Part shown: one piece after another, positions 46,283-57,500 of the stretch | Layout: each line of letters starts with the position of its first letter | How positions within the stretch are numbered: position 1 is the stretch's first letter | From: Zeus faber | Lineage: Eukaryota; Chordata; Actinopteri; Zeiformes; Zeidae | DNA length: 64,000 bases | Assembly: GCA_960531495.1 (NCBI GenBank) | Contig: OY482864.1 | Span: forward strand, 7,979,144-8,043,143 | Reading direction: 5' to 3' | Translations under genes and position numbers: made by a program | Notes under the pieces: generated by a model | The model's input: only the letters and a program-made list of their open reading frames with translations | What the model was told of the DNA's origin: nothing | Databases searched by the model: none

Positions 46283-48262
46283 TCACAGTTCCTCTTCCTT
46301 GACCAGGTACTCTGGTAGGCTTTGAAAGGCAGTCACCGGCACGGCCATGGGAATGGCCAGAGAAATTGCACTGGGTTCCACTGCGCTTGGGGAAACGTCC
46401 ATGGGGGGCGAAGGGGGCGGGAGGGGGTCCGTGTGTTGGATGATGTTTAGGTCACTCAACTGGGTGGCTTCGCACGGCTCCTCCGGGTGTGTTCTTAAGT
46501 GCTTGCGGAGATATGCAGCAAACAGAAAGGTTTTACCACACTTTTTACAGCTGTGGGGTTTGGTGGTGGAGTGGATCTTCTGGTGTTTGCGCAGCCCTGC
46601 TTTGTTGAGGAAGCCCTTCCCACAGCTGTCGCAGATGTGGGGCCGTGCCTTGGGGTGCTGCTTCTCATGCTCCTGCAAGTCCACCAGCTGTGTAAACCCT
46701 GCCTGGCTGGTCTCAGATACGTGCGAGCCAGCGGACAGGATTTTGGTAGCGATGGAAGGAGTGGACATGGTGTGGACACTTTCATGGGTCTGCACTTCCT
46801 CCCAGGTTCCAAACGTCATGTCGCAATGGGTACAAGAGAACTGGGGTAGGGTGGCGGGGGCAGGGAAGGCCAACACCGAGTCGGACCCCGGCTCCTGTTG
46901 CGGCTGCTGCTGCTGCTGCTCAGATCGCTCCACCAGGTGAGTCCTCTCATGCTTGCGGAGGCTCGAGGAGACGACAAACGACTTAAAACATTCGCCGCAC
47001 TTAAACGGGCGCTCGCCGGAGTGGACACGGCGGTGCTTATTGAGGCTGGAGCGCTCTGCAAAGGACTTGTCGCACTCGGTGCAGGAGAAGGGCCTCAGGC
47101 CCGTGTGGACCAGCATATGGCGCCGCAAGTCCCAGGACGCAACAAAGGCCTTGTCACAGCTCTGACACTTATAGGGCCGCTCACCGGAGTGCACGCGCTC
47201 GTGCACCGCCAGATCGGCCGGCTGGCGGAACCTCTTGGAACACTTATCGCAGGGGTAGGGCTTGAATCCGGAGTGGGCTCTCTGGTGGCGCCGAAAGCTG
47301 GAAGGGTCAGAGAACATCTTGCCGCACTGTGGACAGAGGAAAGGCTTCTCTCCCGAGTGAGTGCGCAGGTGGGACTGGTAGGAGGAGAGCTGGGTGAAGC
47401 CCTTGCCGCACTGCTCGCACTGGTAGGGTTTGCTCTGGGAGTGAATGCGTTGGTGGCAGGCCAGAGAGGAGGAGCGGGAGAAGGCCTTCCCACAGTCCGA
47501 GCACAGGTAAGGCTTCTCCCCCGTGTGGGAGCGCTCGTGGTTTTTGAGGTCCTTCAGCTCTGTGTAGGTCTTCCCGCAGTCGTCACAGGCGTATGGCCTG
47601 TGACCCTGGTGGTTGCGCCGGTGCTTCCTGAACACAGAGGGGTCTGCAAAACTCTTTCCGCATTCGGCGCAGAAATACGGCTTCTCTCCCGTGTGAGAAC
47701 GCATGTGCACCTTTAGTTTAGACAGGGTGGGATAACTCTTTGAGCACTGCGGGCAGGAGTACGGACGCTCGCCACTGTGCTGAGTCATGTGTATCCTGAG
47801 GCATATGGCTTGCATGAAGGCCTTTCCGCACTCTGTGCAGATGAACGGCTTTTCTCCGGTGTGAGAGCGGCTGTGGTTGCGGAGCTCTGTGGGAGTCTTG
47901 TAAGCCTTGTGACAATCGGGACACTGGAAGGGACGCTGAGCCGAGTGCGAGCGCTCATGCTTGGAGAGCTGTGCCTTGCTAGAGAATGTTTTACTACACT
48001 GGGCACACGCATGCTCCTGGTGCTGACGTCCTCGGCCGTGGGCTGACAGCTTGTGACCCCGTAAGGCCGAGGGAGTCCTGAAAGCTTCCTGACACACGGA
48101 GCATTTGAGAGACGGCCTGGGTTTCGGAGGCCGGCCCCTCCCTCGCTTTTTTGTAGGCTTCTCCTTAACCACCTCCTCACTATGTTGGCTATCTTCGTTC
48201 TGTGCCGGAACAGGGGTATACTGCTCGGCCGTCGGGGGAACTCCCGGTTGGGGAGAGGCCAT
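46283..48262 (-). CDS. znf668: Zinc finger protein 668
   Basis: A single coding exon of 659 aa with about 17 C2H2 fingers. ZNF668 in human is a nuclear protein linked to p53 stabilisation and DNA-damage response; DNA targets here are unknown. Identity rests on remembered ZNF668-specific finger sequences: AYKTPTELRNHSRSH, CGKSFADPSVFRKHRRNH, GFTQLSSYQSHLRTH, MFSDPSSFRRHQRAH, FVASWDLRRHMLVH and FVVSSSLRKHERTH. An AT-hook-like KKRGRGRPPKP lies at residues about 38-48. The fingers run from about residue 53, with glutamine-rich sequence after finger 14. One finger position (AGFTQLVDLQEHEKQH) has lost both cysteines. The C terminus is proline-rich and acidic, ending LVKEEEL. The ATG at 48262 is the first in the open frame, in good context (GCC follows). 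The head-to-head neighbour znf646 matches mammalian order. Confidence 0.95.
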   Translation of the reverse strand: MASPQPGVPPTAEQYTPVPAQNEDSQHSEEVVKEKPTKKRGRGRPPKPRPSLKCSVCQEAFRTPSALRGHKLSAHGRGRQHQEHACAQCSKTFSSKAQLSKHERSHSAQRPFQCPDCHKAYKTPTELRNHSRSHTGEKPFICTECGKAFMQAICLRIHMTQHSGERPYSCPQCSKSYPTLSKLKVHMRSHTGEKPYFCAECGKSFADPSVFRKHRRNHQGHRPYACDDCGKTYTELKDLKNHERSHTGEKPYLCSDCGKAFSRSSSLACHQRIHSQSKPYQCEQCGKGFTQLSSYQSHLRTHSGEKPFLCPQCGKMFSDPSSFRRHQRAHSGFKPYPCDKCSKRFRQPADLAVHERVHSGERPYKCQSCDKAFVASWDLRRHMLVHTGLRPFSCTECDKSFAERSSLNKHRRVHSGERPFKCGECFKSFVVSSSLRKHERTHLVERSEQQQQQPQQEPGSDSVLAFPAPATLPQFSCTHCDMTFGTWEEVQTHESVHTMSTPSIATKILSAGSHVSETSQAGFTQLVDLQEHEKQHPKARPHICDSCGKGFLNKAGLRKHQKIHSTTKPHSCKKCGKTFLFAAYLRKHLRTHPEEPCEATQLSDLNIIQHTDPLPPPSPPMDVSPSAVEPSAISLAIPMAVPVTAFQSLPEYLVKEEEL

Positions 48263-48353
48263 CTTTGTATATTAAGATGTTGACGGCACTGCCCTTGGTG
48301 AGGAGAAAAATAGAAGTAGCGTTAGAGGGTTCTGAAAATTAAAAAAATATATG

Positions 48354-48356
<3 letters not shown>

Positions 48357-48411
<55 letters not shown>
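48357..48411 (+). repeat. (AT)n microsatellite
   Basis: About 27 AT units upstream (on the minus strand) of the znf668 start codon. More TA-rich sequence follows at 48625-48690. Confidence 0.95.
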
Positions 48412-48422
<11 letters not shown>

Positions 48423-49112
48423 GGGCCTCCCCAGATGAGTCCAAGCTGCATCGCTCAACTTGCAGCGCTAGTCTAGATCCGTTATATTTGTGTATCCTGA
48501 TGATTGGAGAGGAGGATGAGAGTGCGACATAAAGGACAACGCGGAGGGCGCTAGGACCCGAGGGACACGGAGCAGGGCCGGACGGAGGAAGTGGAAGGAG
48601 ACGGTGCACAACACGTCATATGCATGGATATAACATATACATATATATATATATTATTATATATAAACATATATATAAAACATAGATACACAAAAGAGCC
48701 GCGGCAGGTGTGCGTGAAAAGAATCTAAAACCGGAGACGATGCCATGTTTATAAAAGCTGAACATAGTTCGTAACTTGAGGTATTTGTCTGTCGCTAGTT
48801 GTTGTTTTGTACCGACTCAAAATGGCTGGCTTTAGGACCGGCAGCGCAGCAAGAGACTGGCAGAGCAGCCACCATTATTATTTGTATTAGTATTATTATC
48901 ATATTCCGGACACGTTTCCTTTCTGTTTTACATTTAAACATCAACAATAAAGACGTTTCTTACCCTAATTTGTTCACGGATGATTATAAATCGCCTCGAT
49001 CCAAAGCTTCGCCGAACGCGAGCGCTGAGCAAGCGACGCGACACTGGAACGAATCGTTCGCTACGAACGATCCGTCCCAGTGACTCGGTGTCGGGAGTCA
49101 CTTCGATAAAAA

Positions 49113-49158
49113 ACAAACAAACAAACAAACAAACAAACAAACAAACAAACAAACAAAC
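49113..49158 (+). repeat. (CAAA)n microsatellite
   Basis: About eleven AAAC units in the znf668/znf646 interval. Confidence 0.95.
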
Positions 49159-49729
49159 CAAAACATCAAATGTTGGAATCACATCAAGTCAGTGACACCA
49201 GGACTGAATTAAACACCAAAACACATTTGGCAGAAGTTACATCGAATGTGACTGATGTTAAAACCGCCAAATAAACCATTTGGACAGAAGTTCATCACTG
49301 CACGTGTGTCTGGCGCGTACGTCCTTGTTGGCGCCTTTTACACGTTTTGTTTCGCTTTCCTGAATAAATACTTATTCTGATTTAAGTTCATTTTCTTTCT
49401 ACTTTGTTTTTTTTTTTTTCCCCCCGTTCATCCGCGTTTACTTCAATATCCCACTGCGCCGCTGTGTCTTGGCCGCAAACAAACCACGAATCCCAATCAA
49501 ATATTCGATAGAATCAGATGAAACAATTTTCCGTGATCAGTAAAAATTAAAAAATAAAAACACATTGAATGGTTTTTTTTTTACGGGACTGAAAAGATTT
49601 GAGCGATAATTCCCCATTCACGACCCAGAGCCAAAGACTCTTCCGAATCTCGTTCATCGTTTACCGACAACCATCCCTCCCCTGTGCGGCATACCAACCG
49701 AATCAAATGGACGAAAAGCGAACGAATCT

Positions 49730-49760
<31 letters not shown>

Positions 49761-49928
49761 GGGTGTTTAACTGAGTGACTCGTCAAGGACCGAATCTGAA
49801 ATAAACAGTTGAAGCTTTCATCGCTACCGCGGCGGCGGACCAGCTCCGGTGCGTTCGAGTGTGCGGGCACATACAAAGCGAAAGGCGAAAGATGGCGTGC
49901 TAGCCGCAGCTAACGAGCTAGCCGGACG

Positions 49929-50048
49929 GCTAACCAGGCAGCCGGACCGCTAACCAGGTAGCCAGGCCGCTAACCAGGTAGCCAGGCCGCTAACCAGGTA
50001 GCCAGACCGCTAACCAGGTAGCCAGGCCGCTAACCAGGTAGCCAGGCA
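49929..50048 (+). repeat. 20-bp minisatellite in the CpG-rich promoter region
   Basis: About six copies of CGCTAACCAGGTAGCCAGGC with few substitutions, preceded by degenerate copies (GCTAACCAGGCAGCCGGACC). Each unit contains GGTAGCC/GGCTAACC-like half-palindromes. Confidence 0.92.
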
Positions 50049-50176
50049 ACCGTGAAAAGTTGTCTCGGAGTGATTTCAAAGCACGAGCTTCTCTGGAAAC
50101 CGAAACCAGCCGCACCGCGGAGCGACGGGGGCACTTTAGCGGGTGACGTCTCCGGGTGAAAGTTGCTTGAGCTCGG

Positions 50177-50236
50177 GCGGGACGCCGCGGGGCGGGCGGG
50201 ACGCCGCGGGGCGGGCGGGCGGGCGGGCGGGCGGTG
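50177..50236 (+). promoter_or_regulatory. GC-box cluster, G-quadruplex-prone
   Basis: Two GCGGGACGCCGCGGGGCGG-type units are followed by (GGGC)n. Multiple GGGCGG Sp1-type sites and runs of GGG at short spacing predict G-quadruplex formation on the plus strand. Confidence 0.65.
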
Positions 50237-51679
50237 GGGGAAAGTGGCCACGTCGCGGGGTGACGTTCCGAACATATTTCCCACGTCAACGGAGACGAAG
50301 CCCCTTCGGGTTCACTTTTACTTTCGGGGGGTGGCGTTACACCCGCGCGGCGCTTCGACCGACGGATGTTTTCGTCCACTAGGAACTGTGCGCGGCGTCG
50401 CCGGGGGAAGCGTTTGAGTGCGACACATTTCCTGTTTCCTAGCAACAAGAGCGGTGTGGAAATGGAAGATGGGAGAGAGAAAAAAGGAAAAAAAAAAGAC
50501 AATTGAAAGGGGATTTTCCCTTCCTCTGCCAATAAACGCTGCGCCAGTTCGGGGATGAATGGGGAGAAAAGCCTCCGGGAGTAATTCCACGCTCGGCACG
50601 GGACCAGGTATTGCGTTTGCCGCGCCCGGCGCCGCGACGCCTTTCTGTGGAAAACGACTTCTGGGCTTTTTGGTGCAATGTTTGTTTAGCTAAGCACGGG
50701 CGTGCTAGCCGCTAGTGGCTAGCACGCCGATGCTAGCTCGCTGCTTGGCAAGTGAAAACAGACAGGGAATCGACCGCGCGTCGCCACAGTTGAGCGCAGG
50801 ACACGCGTGGATCGGTTCGGTCTGGTTGTTTTTGAATGTGTGAATGTAAATGTCTCGGAAATGTCTGGGCGGCGGAATACCCCTCGCCAGGCGTTGGTCT
50901 TTGGTTTATTGACACTGCTAACCGCGTTAGCCTGCGAGGCTAGTGCCAAGGTGGAGCTTGGCTCCTAAAGTTTACTGATATCGATGTGATTGCCAAGTTT
51001 ACTTTAAGATTTCGAAATGTGCTTTGAGGACATAATTGCGGTTCTCGACAAACTTGAACATTTACATTTTTTCATCTTCTGTGATTGCACATCCAGACTA
51101 TTTAATATATTTTATGTTTGTAATTAATGTGTGATTTTTTTTTTTGTATTCTCTTTTGCTGTCCATTGAAAATAACTACTCTATATTTCATGAGCTGATT
51201 ATTACTTTTTGTTTATTGTGTATATATATATATATATATATATATTTATTTTTTATTTTTATTTATTAGTTAATTTACTGCATATACTTCTATCATAAGT
51301 AAAGGCAGTCAAAAAGTCATTGTTTATTAGAAGTCCTGTCCACAATACTTGAGTGAATTTGTGTTAAATTTGTTTTTTTAATCATCACTAATGCATTAAA
51401 TGTAAGACACAGGTATTTTCATTGTTCCTTATAAATATTTTATTTTATTCTATAAGTATTCAACTTACTGTATTACGTTTTAGGAGTCAGTCGGCCTATT
51501 AGAAATATTTTTTTTATTTTTATCTTTTCCTAGGACATATTGTGTGCTATCACCGGGTGCGTTGCATTACATTTCACTGCATATATGTATGAAAGTATGT
51601 ATATGTATGTGACAAATAAAAAATCCTGAATCTTGAATATGATGTCGCTCTAATCAACCTCCTTTTCTCTCCTTTTCAG

Positions 51680-51874
51680 ATCGACCTGCCTCCCCGACAC
51701 CCGGCCCGTTCTGATTTTAGTGTGTGTTGATATTCTCTTGGGCGCTTCGTGGACACCTTTGAAAACAGTTTGCCTCCTCCTACGTGGAAGAATTAGGCAG
51801 CCGTAGATGTATTTACATCCCCGTTGTTTTTTTTACAAGCTGCATCTCCATTTTTTCCCAAACATAACCCTGCG
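51680..51874 (+). other. znf646: znf646 5' UTR part of the first coding exon
   Basis: A strong polypyrimidine tract and TTTTCAG end at 51679. The 195 bases up to the ATG at 51875 are read as 5' UTR. A second possible acceptor, TTTTTTTTACAAG, ends at 51839. Confidence 0.5.
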
Positions 51875-54800
51875 ATGGATGAGCCAGAGCCCGGCCGGAG
51901 CAAAGGGTTTCCTTGCAAACAGTGCAGCGTAGTTTGTTCCAACATGCCCAGTCTCATAGAACACATGGAGTGTCATCTTGAAGACGAAGACCGCAAATTT
52001 AAATGCGACGAATGTGGCCGTGGCTATAGACATGCCGGCAGCTTGGCTAACCACAAGAAAACGCATGATGTCGGATCTTTTCAATGCCAGATATGTGGTA
52101 AAGAAAACTCAAATGCGTTGTCGCTAAAGAGTCACCTCCGAAGTCACACCTCTCCGAAAAAGTATAGCTGTGTGGAGTGTGGCAAGTCATTTCGACTGGC
52201 TAGCCAGCTGGCTACACACGAGAGGGTTCACCTGTCCCGGCAAGTAAAGGAGCGATCTTGTAGGAGGACGGGAAAGGAGTATTCTGCCTCAGAGAATAGA
52301 AATGAAGACGACTCTCATCCCCTTTACGATCATTCATCAAGTGGTGGAGCTTCCGGGGAAAACAGTCCCACTGAGGAGGAAATGAGGCCGGGAGACAATG
52401 CGGAAGTCTCTGACGATGCGGCAAATCGTCCTTACAAATGTGATTTGTGTGACAAGGCGTACATCCACTACCGAAGTCTGACCAATCATAAAAAGACACA
52501 CCAGACAGGAATGTTCGAGTGCACCGTCTGTTTCAAGTTGTTTAATAACATGGCCGCCCTCTACAGCCACCAGAGAACCCACAAGACCAGAAGTGGAGCA
52601 GAGCCTCCTTCGAGGGGCGTCCCGTACACAAGCACACCCCTCAGCCGCTTTTCACCTCAGAGCCAGGACCCGCCCGTCTATTTCTGCCACTTATGTCAAG
52701 TGCTGTTCCCCAATGAGGAGGAGTTTCAGGAACACATTCAAATGCATAACTCTTCGTCCACGTCATATGGTGTTCACGATGACTTGCCAGAGAACCATAG
52801 TGTTTCTTATGAAAATAGCATTCATTCCCCGGAGTCAAATTTTTATGGCTCCCCTGTAAATAATATTCCTTCTGTGTCGTCGTCAATTGATAATCACGGA
52901 GATTTTGATCATTCTCGGGAGCAGATTCTGAACAACGGAAATATGTACTCTGACTGCTCCGGCAGTCAAACACCCGCCACCATGATCCCTCAGGGACAGC
53001 CTTCAGTCCCGAATGAAAATGTCCTCCATCCTGCCCCGGCACCGACGCAAAATGAAGACGTTGCACCAGAGATTGAAGACAACGGTGCAGCCGACGGCGA
53101 GGAACGGCGCTACAAGTGCGAGGTCTGCGGCAAGCGCTATCGGCACTCGGGGAGCCTGATCAACCACAAGAGGTCCCACCAGATCGGGATTTATCAGTGT
53201 TCCATCTGCAGGAAGAGCTACCCTCACCTGGCCGCCCTGAAGAGCCACCTGCGCCTCCACAAGGCGCAGCCATCTTCCTTTAGCCTCAGCAGTGAAGGGG
53301 ATTGGCTGTCGTCTGAGCCCCTGACCCTGGAGAACCAGCAGGGGGGCTTTCTCTCACAAGAGCAGGAGGAGGAGGAGGACGAGGAGGAGGAAGAGGAGGG
53401 AGATGATGCAGGCGCTATGCTCTCCCTCGACCATGACACCGCTGTCGACCCCAGTAACGGAGCTTTATACCATGACCAGTTCAATCCAAACTTTTCGCAG
53501 GATGGGACTGTGCATCTACCTCAAGAGGAGCATCTGATGCAGAGGCACATGTGTGCAGACTGCGGAGAGACCTTTGCAGACATTGCAGGGATCAAGTCCC
53601 ACAGCTGCCCCTCGCTACAGCAGCAACACACGGCCACTAACAACAGCTACGGTGGTAACACCAACTTCCAGGAAAGTAATAGTCAATGTGCCATTAGAAA
53701 CCCAGGGGATAACATGGGGTTTCAAAGTCTGAATGGGAGTCACGACCAAAGTTATTTTAGCGAAGATGATTTCCACGAACATATGCATACCGGGCATTTG
53801 AACGGTGGCGGGGAAGAAGCGGATGAAGAGGAGGATGATGACGGAGATCTGTACCAATGCTCAGTTTGTGGGAACAGCTACACAAGCATGAGGGCTCTCA
53901 GGAGCCATCTTCGCGGTCACACCCAGTCCCAGAGCACCCCTGCAAGTTCAGGCCCTTCCTCCATGTCCTCCCATGATGAAATGAGGGATGACGAGTCTGG
54001 GGAGATGAAGATTTGCAGCACATGCGGGGAGAGTTTTGCCAAAAGGCAGGACTTCATTACGCATCAGCTTTCGCACCAGCCCCAGGTAGACAATACAGAG
54101 CAACTGCATACAAACAGAAACCACACCGTACGCAAGGAGGAGAGCCAAAGTGTCATGTGTGGCAACTGTGGTTTGATTTGTACCAGTTACCAGCACCTCA
54201 CCAACCACGGTTGTGCAGCTGACAGTAAGAAGGCCACAAGTTATGAAGCTAACTCTAAAGTTAATAACTTTTCTACCCGTGAAAGGAGGGCAAGGCTCAA
54301 TGAGAGGCTGGATAGTGCAGATCGTCAGTACAAGTGTGAACAATGTGGCCGCTCATATCGTCATGCCGGCTCGCTCTTAAACCACAAGAAGTCACATAAA
54401 ACAGGAGTATTCCGCTGCCTTGTTTGTCAGAAGCGCTTCTACAATCTTCTAGCCCTCAAAAACCACCAGCGTTCACACTTTGACGTCAAAAGGTGAGTGT
54501 TAACTTCACAGAAGAAATAAAAGATGCTGTCATTTCCCATAATTGGCACTTGGCAGTTTATTTACAAGGAAACACTGTAGTATATCAGTCAGTATATGCT
54601 TTGTCAAGAGTTTCATTTGTCTATATGGCAGAGGGTTTATAATACCATCCCTGTGGTATTGTTTTAAAATTTACCTTTACTTTCATACAGAAGTTTTCAG
54701 TAGCAATTTCTTATGGTTTTTTAAATACTTGAAATATTAACTGTATAGTATGAAAATCCATCTGAACTGCTAGGCACATTAACTCTTTCCTGCAGAAACA

Positions 54801-57500
54801 TTTTAGTTTTATTTTTGGCTAATTGACATTAAAGAAATAATCTACACAAATGTTGGTATCTATGCAATTTGGTCGATGGCATCAAAGAAATTCAAGTCAT
54901 CAAATGTTCAACTCCACCCTCTTTAAATCTCTTCCGAAAGCTCAGTTTTGTAAACGCAGTATTGACAATGTGTTCTCCATCCCTCAGACATACTTGCCAC
55001 GAGTGTGGGAAGGCCTTCAAGATTCAGAAGCAGCTGTTGAGTCACCTGAGAAGGCACAAGGAGAACCAGGCCAAAATCCAGGAGCTCAACAACCAGATCC
55101 AGGCCCTCATGCAGATGAATGGGAGCGGCTCCGATGGAGGAACACAGCGCGTCAGCGCAAACCGCGGTCGTCCTTCCACCGCCACCCGGCGGCGCAGGCA
55201 AGCCCCTCGGGACAAAAAGGCTCAAATGGGGGCAGAGACTGCGGTTAAATCGGAAGACTCGGGCGACCTTCGGCCTTTCGCCTGCGACCAATGTGGGCGC
55301 ACATACCGCCACGCCGGAAGTCTGGTCAACCACAGAAACTCCCACAAGACGGGCGAGTACTACTGCTCTGTGTGCAACAACACCTACTCCAACCAACTGG
55401 CAATGAAGAACCACCTGCGCACCCACTTCGCATACAAGAAACACTTTTGCCAAAACTGTGGGAAAGGCTTCAGGGGAAAGAAACAGTTATTGTCGCATGT
55501 CTGCGCACACTTCAGAAAGGATGGCGCAGGAGGTGCGAGGGGACTGAAAACCAGAGCCTTAAAGTGCAAGGAGTCCTTCCCGTCCGGCCAACAACTGGCA
55601 GCCCACACTTGTGACGGAGCTTCAAACAACGGTGGCGCACACACAGGTGTGTCCCACGTCAAAGAGGAACGTCCCTTCACGTGCAACATATGCAGCCGCA
55701 GCTATCGCCACGCCGGCAGTCTCCTCAACCACAAAAACACCCACAAGACGGGGCACTTCAGCTGCAGCTTCTGCTCCAAGCCCTTCACCAACCCCATGGC
55801 GCTACGAAACCACACCCGTATCCACACGCAGAAGAAGAAGTACGTGTGCCTGACGTGCGGGAAGGCATTCCGCCTTGCCAGTATCCTCCACAACCACCAG
55901 AAGATCCACAGCAGAGGGGCCAGCCACTTCACCTGTCCAGAATGCGGCAAGAGCTTCCAGGGCAGGTCCGGCCTCAAGAGGCATCGGTGCCGGAGCGGGC
56001 AAGAGAACCCGGCACGAGCCAGCGTCAATCAGGTTGATAGCGGAGACAAGTGCTTCATGTGAGTTACTGTCACATAGTGAGCGCAGTATGTAAGTCTTGT
56101 TCCATCTTTCAGTCATTTATACTATAGTACGTATTTTTCAAGTCCTTTGCCTTTGACATATACATTCAAATATAAACAGATTTTATATTTTAGGGTTTTC
56201 TGCAGGTCCTTTAAAATGTCTTAAATGTTTTACAAATATTAGGCCTAAAAGGTCTTGTATTGGTATTCATGAGGTCTTCATTTCAATGCAAAATTTTTCC
56301 TTTTTATATCCATATATTTATTTTTTGTCAAAATTAGTCAAGTTCATCTGCATCAGTCAACATTAATTGTTATGAACCCTAAAACTACTGTTGAACCTGA
56401 TATTTACCTTGCTACGCTTACCTGTTCTAGATGAACTCACCTCATACTTACCTTTCATACTTTATCGGATAAGATATGATTGTCTAATCAGTCTTAACAT
56501 GCATTCATAAAGTTTTCAATTAAGAGTTTTAAATTGAACTCTCTGATACTTGCAGACACTCAGAATATCTCTGCTAGAAGAATCTTACTTTATTTGAAGG
56601 TTTTCCATTTCATTGTGGTGAATGATGTTCCCTTGAGGCACTGAAATTGAAACACGTCTCTGCTGCAGGTGCGACCTGTGTGGACGCTCGTACCGCCACG
56701 CCGGCTCCCTCCTCAACCACAAAAAGACGCACTCTGAGAACCTCCACCACTGCACCCTGTGTCTCCAGACGTTCCCCGATCCTCTCACTCTCCAAATCCA
56801 CTCCCAGATGAAGCGCCACTGCTGCCCCGAGTGCGGCAAGACCTTCTGTCTGATCTCGCACCTTCAGAGCCACATGGAGGTGCACTCCAAGGACCGGTCC
56901 AGCATGGCCAGCTACCAGCAGCACCACGAGATGAACCACCGGTCCCGGGCTGTGGCCGGGAACCTCTGCTGGGACTCCAGCGTGGATCACAACATGGGGC
57001 TGGGCGGCATGGAAAAGCTGGCTCCGCCTCTGTCCCACATGCAAAGCGACGTTGCCGACCCGCAGGAGACGAGCGAGGCCGCCGGCGCGGAGGACAAGAG
57101 CCACGTCTGTGACCACTGCGGTCGCACGTATCGCCACGCCGGCTCCCTGCTCAACCACAAGAACAGCCACAAGATGGGCTCCTTCTTCTGCTCCGTCTGC
57201 CAGAAGGAGTTCACCAACCTGATGGCGCTCAAAAACCACCGGCGCATCCACACCGAGCCCAAGCGCTACCAGTGCGTGGAGTGCGGCAAGGCCTTCCGAG
57301 TGTCCACGCAACTGATCTGTCACCGGAGAATCCACACCAAAGAAAAGCCCTTCGCCTGCCTGCTGTGCGACAAGAGCTTTTCCAGCAAGTCCAACCTGCG
57401 GCACCACCAGAAGATGCACCAGAACGCACAGGCCTATGACTCCTCCTTCAGCATGGACGCCAATAGCTTCATGGACCTGGACATGGGATCTTTTCTCTGA
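51875..57500 (+). CDS. znf646: Zinc finger protein 646
   Basis: Three coding exons, 51875-54492, 54988-56058 and 56669-57500, give 4521 nt (1506 aa) with about 30 C2H2 fingers; human ZNF646 is about 1830 aa. The hallmark is a repeated finger pair: (Y/F)xCxxCGRxYRHAGSLxNHKxxH, then G(I/V/E)(Y/F)xCxxCxKxFxNLxALKNHxRxH. RHAGSL occurs at least seven times. Disordered acidic linkers separate pairs, for example the Glu/Asp-rich run at about 53365-53410. ATG 51875 (MDEPEPGRSKGF) is chosen because it is the first ATG after the acceptor at 51679; the frame opens upstream only by a non-ATG codon. Both coding introns are phase 2 and fall between fingers. A degenerate finger (LKCKESFPSGQQLAAHTC, about 55560) lacks one cysteine. 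The molecular role is not established; it is probably nuclear and DNA-binding. Confidence 0.93.
54493..54987 (+). other. znf646: znf646 first coding intron
   Basis: GTGAGTGT donor after AAAAG and CATCCCTCAG acceptor before ACATACTTGCC. The 495-bp intron is AT-rich, interrupts an arginine codon in phase 2, and holds nothing else I recognise. Confidence 0.85.
56059..56668 (+). other. znf646: znf646 second coding intron
   Basis: Donor TTCAT/GTGAGT and acceptor CTGCTGCAG/GTGCGACC. It splits the methionine codon before CDLCGRSYRHAG. Without splicing, the frame would stop at once (ATGTGA). AT-rich, no other features seen. Confidence 0.85.

Larger units (their letters stand above)
48263..51679 (+). 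promoter_or_regulatory. Shared head-to-head interval of znf668 and znf646
   Basis: This 3.4-kb interval has no coding exon. Its centre (about 49800-50720) is CpG-rich and contains repeated GGGCGG-type GC boxes (50177-50236), a 20-bp minisatellite and GCTAGC-rich sequence, so it is the likely bidirectional CpG-island promoter. Flanking parts are AT-rich with TA (48357-48411, 51223-51244) and CAAA (49113-49158) microsatellites. Transcription starts and noncoding first exons cannot be placed. A strong acceptor (CTCTCCTTTTCAG, ending 51679) shows that znf646 has a spliced 5' UTR. Confidence 0.6.

Noticed and set aside
46347..48046. Plus-strand open frames opposite znf668
   Set aside because: They are antisense shadows of the C2H2 repeat coding frame.
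49929..50048. Another candidate repeat-spacer array
   Set aside because: Head-to-tail 20-bp units without spacers, that is, a minisatellite.
52641..57419. Minus-strand open frames opposite znf646
   Set aside because: Shadows of the repeated finger codons; no independent features.
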